From assembly GCA_025458665.1 (NCBI GenBank), contig JALOSG010000017.1, positions 1 through 20,739 on the forward strand: 20,739 nt of DNA, in the 5' to 3' direction. Shown piece by piece: positions 15,699 through 20,739 of this stretch. A program made the translations under genes and the position numbers. The notes beneath the pieces were generated by a model. That model made no database searches and was not told the origin of the DNA. It was given only the letters and a program-made list of their open reading frames with translations. How positions within the stretch are numbered: the first letter of the stretch is position 1; each line of letters begins with the position of its first letter. This DNA is from Serpentinimonas sp. (GTDB lineage: Bacteria; Pseudomonadota; Gammaproteobacteria; Burkholderiales; Burkholderiaceae_C).

Positions 15699-17400
15699 CT
15701 ATCTCCTGCAGGCCCAGCTTTTCCACCATGGCCTTGCGCAGCAGGTACTTCTGGATCTTGCCCGTGATGGTCATGGGGAAGGCGTCCACAAACTCGATGT
15801 ATTGCGGGATCTTGTAGTGCGCAATCTGGCCGCGCGCGAAGTCCTGCAGTTCGGCGGTTGTGGCGGTTTCGCCGGGCCGCAGCACCACACAGGCGCACAG
15901 CACTTCGGTGTACCGCGCGTCGGGCACGCCCACCACCTGCACATCCTGCACCTTGGGGTGGCGGTAGTAGAACTCCTCCACCTCGCGCGGATAGATGTTC
16001 TCTCCGCCGCGGATGACCAGGTCCTTGAGTCTGCCCGCAATATTCACGTAGCCGTCGGCGTCCATGGTGGCCAGGTCGCCGGTGTGCATCCAGCCCTGCT
16101 CGTCGATGGCTTCGCGGGTTTTGGCGGGATCTTCCCAGTAGCCCTTCATGACCGAGTAGCCGCGCGTGCACAACTCGCCCACCGTGCCGCGTGGCACAGG
16201 CTGGCCGTTGGCGTCAATGATCTGTATTTCTATGTGCGGCTGCACGCGCCCCACGGTGGAGACCCGCCGGTCGAGCGGGTCGTCCACTGCGCTCTGGGTG
16301 GAGACGGGCGCGGTTTCGGTCATGCCATAGGCAATGGTGACTTGCTCCATGTGCATCTGGGCCACCACGCGCTTCATGATCTCGATGGGGCAGGGCGAGC
16401 CGGCCATGATGCCCGTGCGCAGGCTGGACAGGTCGGTCTGGGCGAACTCGGGGTGGTCCAGCATGGCCATGAACATGGTGGGTACGCCGTACAGCGCGTT
16501 ACACCGTTCGGCCGCCACCGTGCGCAGCACGGCCAGCGGGTCGAAGGCGTCGCAGGGGTAGACCATGGTGGCGCCGTGCGTCAGGCAGGCCAGGTTGCCC
16601 ATCACCATGCCAAAGCAGTGGTACAGGGGAACTGGTATGCAAAGGCGGTCATCGGCCTGCAAACGTATGGCTTCTCCCACGAAAAAGCCGTTGTTCAGGA
16701 TGTTGCGGTGGGTCAGTGTGGCACCTTTGGGGAAGCCCGTGGTGCCCGACGTGAACTGGATGTTGATGGCGTCCGTGGGCAGCAGCGTGGCGCCGATGGA
16801 TTCCATTTGGCTGCGGTAAGTGCCGTCATCGCGTGTCGAAATATCATCAAAATTCAGCATTCCGGGTGTTTTTTCGGAACCCAGCCTGATGACCCACTTC
16901 AATTCCGGCAGCTGTGCGGCCTGCAGCTTGCCAGGGGTACTGTGGTCCAGTTCGGGTGCCACACTGCGCAAAATCTCGATGTAGTTGCTGGTCTTGAGTG
17001 CTGGAGCCAGCACCAGTGCCTTGCAGCCGACTTTGTTGAGTGCGTAGAGCAGTTCGCTGGATCGGTAGGCCGGGTTGATGTTGACCAGAATCACACCCAT
17101 GCGCGCCGTGGCGAACTGCACAAGCGCCCATTCCGAACAGTTGGGTGCCCAGATGCCCAGGCGGTCGCCAGGCTGCAGCCCCAGAGACAGCAAGCCGGCC
17201 GCCAGTGCATCGGCGCGCTCCAGCAATTCGGCCCAGTTCCACCGCACGTTCTGGAATGGCACCACCAGAGCTTCGCGTTGGGCATGCAGGCGGGCGGCCT
17301 GTGCAAGCGCAGCCCCGATGGTGCAGTCCATCAGCGGCGGGCTGACGGCGCCGCGCGCGTAAGACAAGGCGGTGGATGGGGAAGTCTGGTCTTGGGGCAT
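15688..17400 (-). CDS. Acyl-CoA synthetase (AMP-binding, FadD-like)
   Basis: The 570-residue ANL-superfamily ligase activates a carboxylic acid with ATP to an acyl-adenylate and then to its CoA thioester. Core motifs are all intact: FTSGTTGFPKGATLTHRN at about 212-230 (phosphate loop), PLYHCFGMVMGNL, YGMTETAPVS near 355, GWMHTGDL and GRLKDLVIRGGENIYPREVE at about 435-475, and the adenylation lysine in ITGKIQKYLLRK near 545. Length and motifs fit the medium/long-chain fatty acyl-CoA synthetase group common in Burkholderiales; chain length cannot be told. ATG 17400 (MPQDQTSPSTAL) is used; a frame extending to 18177 runs antisense to the next gene and is rejected. The gene is divergent from the RutE-like gene (99 bases) and overlaps the MFS gene end by 11 bases. 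Confidence 0.93.
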   Translation of the reverse strand: MPQDQTSPSTALSYARGAVSPPLMDCTIGAALAQAARLHAQREALVVPFQNVRWNWAELLERADALAAGLLSLGLQPGDRLGIWAPNCSEWALVQFATARMGVILVNINPAYRSSELLYALNKVGCKALVLAPALKTSNYIEILRSVAPELDHSTPGKLQAAQLPELKWVIRLGSEKTPGMLNFDDISTRDDGTYRSQMESIGATLLPTDAINIQFTSGTTGFPKGATLTHRNILNNGFFVGEAIRLQADDRLCIPVPLYHCFGMVMGNLACLTHGATMVYPCDAFDPLAVLRTVAAERCNALYGVPTMFMAMLDHPEFAQTDLSSLRTGIMAGSPCPIEIMKRVVAQMHMEQVTIAYGMTETAPVSTQSAVDDPLDRRVSTVGRVQPHIEIQIIDANGQPVPRGTVGELCTRGYSVMKGYWEDPAKTREAIDEQGWMHTGDLATMDADGYVNIAGRLKDLVIRGGENIYPREVEEFYYRHPKVQDVQVVGVPDARYTEVLCACVVLRPGETATTAELQDFARGQIAHYKIPQYIEFVDAFPMTITGKIQKYLLRKAMVEKLGLQEIATA

Positions 17401-17499
17401 GGGTGTGAGAAGGTGGCGCAAATCAATCGGGAACCAACGGACAGGCGATAGGATAGCGCGCCAGACCCCTGCGTCCCACATTGTTTGAAAGACCGAAAC

Positions 17500-18087
17500 A
17501 TGACCCCGATTCCCAGTGCGTCCCTTGACCAACTGTTCTTCAACGCCCGCACCGCCAACGGTTTTCTGGACCAGCCGGTGTCCATCGACCTGCTGCGCCA
17601 GGTGTACGAGGCCGCGGCCATGGCGCCGACCTCCATGAACACCCAGCCCACACGCTATGTCTTCGTGAACACGCCCGAAGCCAAAGCGCGTCTGCTGCCC
17701 ACACTCAGCCCTGGCAACGTGGAAAAAACCAGGTCGGCCCCAGTCACGGTGATCGTGGCCACCGACACGCGCTTTTTCGAACACATGCCGCAAATCTGGC
17801 ACCAGCCGGGTGCCAGGGAGAATTTCGAGAACAACCCCGCCATGGCCGAAGCCATGGCCACACGCAACGGCACCCTGGGCGGGGCTTATTTCCTGCTGGC
17901 GGCGCGCGCCTACGGACTCGATTGCGGGCCCATGAGCGGGGTCGATCTGGCCAAGGTGAACGCGGAGTTCTTCCCCGACGGCCGCTACAAGGCCAATTTC
18001 CTCATCAACCTGGGCTACGGCGACACCACCAAGCTGTTCCCGCGCAACCCCCGCCTGTCTTTCGAGCAGGCGTGTCAGGTGCTGTAA
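17500..18087 (+). CDS. rutE: Nitroreductase family protein, RutE-like malonic semialdehyde reductase
   Basis: The 195-residue flavoprotein aligns along its whole length with E. coli RutE, which reduces malonic semialdehyde to 3-hydroxypropionate in pyrimidine degradation. Shared blocks include LFFNARTANGF, MAPTSMNTQPTRYVFV, LSPGNVEKTRSAPVTVIVA, GLDCGPMSGVDLAKV and NFLINLGYGDTTKLFPRNPR, with the same C-terminus RLSFEQACQVL. FMN and NAD(P)H binding are expected from the family. ATG 17500 matches the RutE start, with GAAAGA 7 bases upstream; a TTG at 17485 is less likely. No other rut genes are present, so a role in uracil breakdown is not supported here. It could equally serve beta-alanine or propionate metabolism, or act on other aldehydes or nitro compounds. 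The thiolase gene converges 13 bases after its stop. Confidence 0.85.
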   Translation: MTPIPSASLDQLFFNARTANGFLDQPVSIDLLRQVYEAAAMAPTSMNTQPTRYVFVNTPEAKARLLPTLSPGNVEKTRSAPVTVIVATDTRFFEHMPQIWHQPGARENFENNPAMAEAMATRNGTLGGAYFLLAARAYGLDCGPMSGVDLAKVNAEFFPDGRYKANFLINLGYGDTTKLFPRNPRLSFEQACQVL

Positions 18088-18100
18088 CGGGAAGCCGGGT

Positions 18101-19303
<1,203 letters not shown>

Positions 19304-19421
19304 GGGGGCTCTCTGGGGGGTCAGCGGGGGATCGAAAGAAACAGGCCCCGACGATAGCAAGCGGCAGGCATTGTGTCCGCAGCATGGGTGACAGCGGCAC
19401 GGAGAACAGGGGCTTGGCGCA

Positions 19422-19964
19422 TCAATGCTCCAGTGGCAGCGCGCTGGTGGCCTTGATTTCGTCCAGGCAGACGCTGGAACGCACGCCGTTGACGCCGGGC
19501 AACTGCATGAGCGTGCCCAGCAAAAAGTCCGACAGCGCCTTCAGGTCGCGCGCCACCACCTTGAGCACGTAATCGAAGTCGCCGGTCACGGCATAGCATT
19601 CCTGCACCTGCGTCAGGTCACCCACCAAGCCGCGGAACTTCAGGATATCGCGCATGTGGCCGCGCTCCATCGTTACGTGCACAAAGGCCAGCACACCCAG
19701 CCCCACGCGCGCGGAATCCAGCCGGGCCTCATAACGGCGAATCAGTCCGCGCTCCTCCAGACGGCGGTGCCTCCGGTTGCATTGCGCCGCCGACAGGTGC
19801 ACCGCTTCGGCCAGTTCCAGGTTCGATGCGCGCCCATGCATTTGCAGGTAGGCCAGGATGCGGCGGTCGATTTGGTCCAGCCCCGCAGCGGCTGATGCCA
19901 CGTCGACAGCGTTCGGGGCGGCATCGCCCGGTGCCCTGGCGGCAGGATGGGAGGTTGATTGCAA
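19422..19964 (-). CDS. Lrp/AsnC family transcriptional regulator (next to hppD)
   Basis: The product has the Lrp/AsnC fold: an N-terminal HTH (LDQIDRRILAYLQMHGRASN, then LELAEAVHLSAAQCNRRHRR and LEERGLIRRYEA) and a RAM domain (LGVLAFVHVTMERG, ECYAVTGDFDYVLKVVARDL, GVNGVRSSVCLDEIK). No ATG lies in a sensible place. The TTG at 19964 gives 180 residues and sits about 36 bases downstream of the predicted promoter. A GTG at 19901 would give 159 residues, closer to the usual Lrp length, but has no ribosome binding site. The region before the HTH is therefore uncertain. It is divergent from hppD, and Lrp-type regulators next to hppD commonly control tyrosine/phenylalanine breakdown, so that is its likely target. 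Sensing of an aromatic amino acid or keto acid is inference. Confidence 0.87.
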   Translation of the reverse strand: MQSTSHPAARAPGDAAPNAVDVASAAAGLDQIDRRILAYLQMHGRASNLELAEAVHLSAAQCNRRHRRLEERGLIRRYEARLDSARVGLGVLAFVHVTMERGHMRDILKFRGLVGDLTQVQECYAVTGDFDYVLKVVARDLKALSDFLLGTLMQLPGVNGVRSSVCLDEIKATSALPLEH

Positions 19965-20006
19965 GATAATCTCGTGAAAGTGGAGAAAAGGGAGAAATAA
20001 TTGTGA

Positions 20007-20036
20007 ACTATAAGGAATTTGGTCTCGAAATTGCAA
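20007..20036 (-). promoter_or_regulatory. Probable sigma-70 promoter of the Lrp gene next to hppD
   Basis: On the minus strand TTGCAA (20031-20036, 4 of 6 to the -35 consensus) and TATAGT (20007-20012, 5 of 6 to the -10 consensus) are separated by 18 bases in an AT-rich stretch. Transcription would start near 20000, about 36 bases before the TTG start at 19964. TTGCAA is its own reverse complement, but no good -10 follows it at normal spacing for the hppD direction. Confidence 0.5.
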
Positions 20037-20059
20037 GCATTTTGCGGACCGCGCAGCGT

Positions 20060-20075
20060 ACAGTGGTGCCACTGT
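20060..20075. promoter_or_regulatory. Inverted repeat ACAGTGG-TG-CCACTGT, candidate operator of hppD
   Basis: Two 7-bp arms are perfect inverted repeats around a 2-base centre. The element ends 21 bases before the hppD start codon and lies about 25 bases upstream of the predicted Lrp -35 box. A compact palindrome in a divergent regulator-target region is a typical operator; in RNA of the hppD leader it could also be a short hairpin, although a 2-base loop would force opening of the innermost pairs. Confidence 0.5.
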
Positions 20076-20096
20076 CCAACCCAGCTGGAGCGCACC

Positions 20097-20739
20097 ATGG
20101 CCGACCTTTTTGACAACCCGATGGGACTCTGCGGATTCGAATTCGTCGAGTTCGCCTCGCCCACCGCCGGCGTGCTGGAGCCCTTGTTCGAGCGCATGGG
20201 CTTCACCCTCATGGCGCGCCACCGTTCCAAGGACGTGGTGCTGTACCGCCAGGGCGGTATCAATTTCATCGTCAACCGCGAACCGCGCAGCCTGGCGGGC
20301 TACTTTGCCGCCGAGCACGGCCCCAGCGCCTGCGGGCTGGCCTTCCGCGTGAAAGATGCCCACAAGGCCTACGCCCGCGCGCTGGAACTCGGTGCCCAGC
20401 CGCTGGACATTCCCACCGGCCCCATGGAACTGCGCCTGCCCGCCATCAAGGGCATAGGCGGTGCGCCGCTCTACCTCATCGACCGGTTCGAGGACGGCAA
20501 GAGCATCTACGACATCGACTTCGAGTTCCTGCCCGGATTCGAAGACCCCGCCAGCCGCCACCCCGTGGGCCACGGCTTCAAAGTCATCGACCACCTGACG
20601 CACAACGTGTACCGCGGCCGCATGGCTTTCTGGAGCGCGTTCTACGAGCGCATCTTCAACTTCCGCGAGATCCGCTACTTCGACATCAAAGGCGCCCACA
20701 CCGGCCTGACCAGCCGCGCCATGACCGCGCCCGACGGCA
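20097..20739 (+). CDS. hppD: 4-hydroxyphenylpyruvate dioxygenase, 5' part (cut by window end)
   Basis: The visible 214 residues are the N-terminal domain and the start of the catalytic domain of HPPD, which converts 4-hydroxyphenylpyruvate to homogentisate with O2 and Fe(II) in tyrosine catabolism. MGLCGFEFVEFASP opens the protein, followed by ALELGAQPLDIPTGPMELRLP and APLYLIDRF. IDHLTHNVYRGRMAFWSAFY contains His166, the first iron ligand; the second His and Glu lie beyond the window. FNFREIRYFDIKGAHTGLTS is also typical. The frame is open to the window end with no disruption. ATG 20097 has GGAG 6 bases upstream (20087-20090). The gene is divergent from an Lrp/AsnC regulator, with a palindromic element in between. 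Confidence 0.95.
   Translation, partial: MADLFDNPMGLCGFEFVEFASPTAGVLEPLFERMGFTLMARHRSKDVVLYRQGGINFIVNREPRSLAGYFAAEHGPSACGLAFRVKDAHKAYARALELGAQPLDIPTGPMELRLPAIKGIGGAPLYLIDRFEDGKSIYDIDFEFLPGFEDPASRHPVGHGFKVIDHLTHNVYRGRMAFWSAFYERIFNFREIRYFDIKGAHTGLTSRAMTAPDG

Noticed and set aside
15406..17451. 681-residue open frame spanning the MFS end and antisense to the acyl-CoA synthetase
   Set aside because: It crosses the ends of two well-supported genes and shows only low-complexity His/Gly/Val-rich sequence.

Overview
This window looks like ordinary chromosome from a GC-rich betaproteobacterium of the order Burkholderiales, most likely family Comamonadaceae. The grounds are the 5S rRNA 3' end, a methionine synthase split so that the homocysteine-methyltransferase half is a separate gene, several conserved families (DUF6279, DUF1905, DUF924, DUF6152), and the glmU / Lrp / glmS neighbourhood. 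The genus cannot be fixed from what is visible. I see no insertion sequence, prophage, integron, CRISPR array, toxin-antitoxin pair or tRNA, and no gene-free stretch longer than about 150 bases.

Layout. 1-145: the end of an rRNA operon (5S rRNA and a strong intrinsic terminator). 181-2252 (+): the split-MetH homocysteine methyltransferase and transaldolase. 2257-7938: a cell-envelope-precursor region with a DUF6279 lipoprotein (-), glmU (+), an SH3-domain exported protein and an Lrp/AsnC regulator (both -), then glmS and a small DUF1905 gene (+). glmU and glmS together cover three of the four steps from fructose-6-phosphate to UDP-GlcNAc (glmM, the fourth, is not here). 7977-9953 (-): a methyl-accepting chemotaxis protein. 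10087-11630 (-): a three-gene run of DUF924, a four-helix membrane protein and a Tat-exported DUF6152 protein. 11660-12325 (+): a FrnE-like DsbA-family oxidoreductase. 12360-13520 (-): a YdjM-like membrane-bound metal-dependent hydrolase. 13595-15698 (+): a translationally coupled pair of exporters (YddG-like DMT, then MFS). 15688-20739: acyl-CoA and aromatic catabolism, with an acyl-CoA synthetase (-), a RutE-like malonic semialdehyde reductase (+), a PcaF-like 3-oxoadipyl-CoA thiolase (-), a second Lrp/AsnC regulator (-), and divergent from it hppD, cut by the window end.

The most informative non-coding signals are in two divergent intergenic regions, each next to an Lrp/AsnC gene: a repeated TACTGCAG element built into the promoter between the first Lrp gene and glmS, and a perfect 7-bp inverted repeat between the second Lrp gene and hppD. 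The start codons of the DUF6279 lipoprotein and glmU overlap on opposite strands inside one CATG. I found no convincing undescribed multi-gene system; the findings are local regulatory and organisational oddities.
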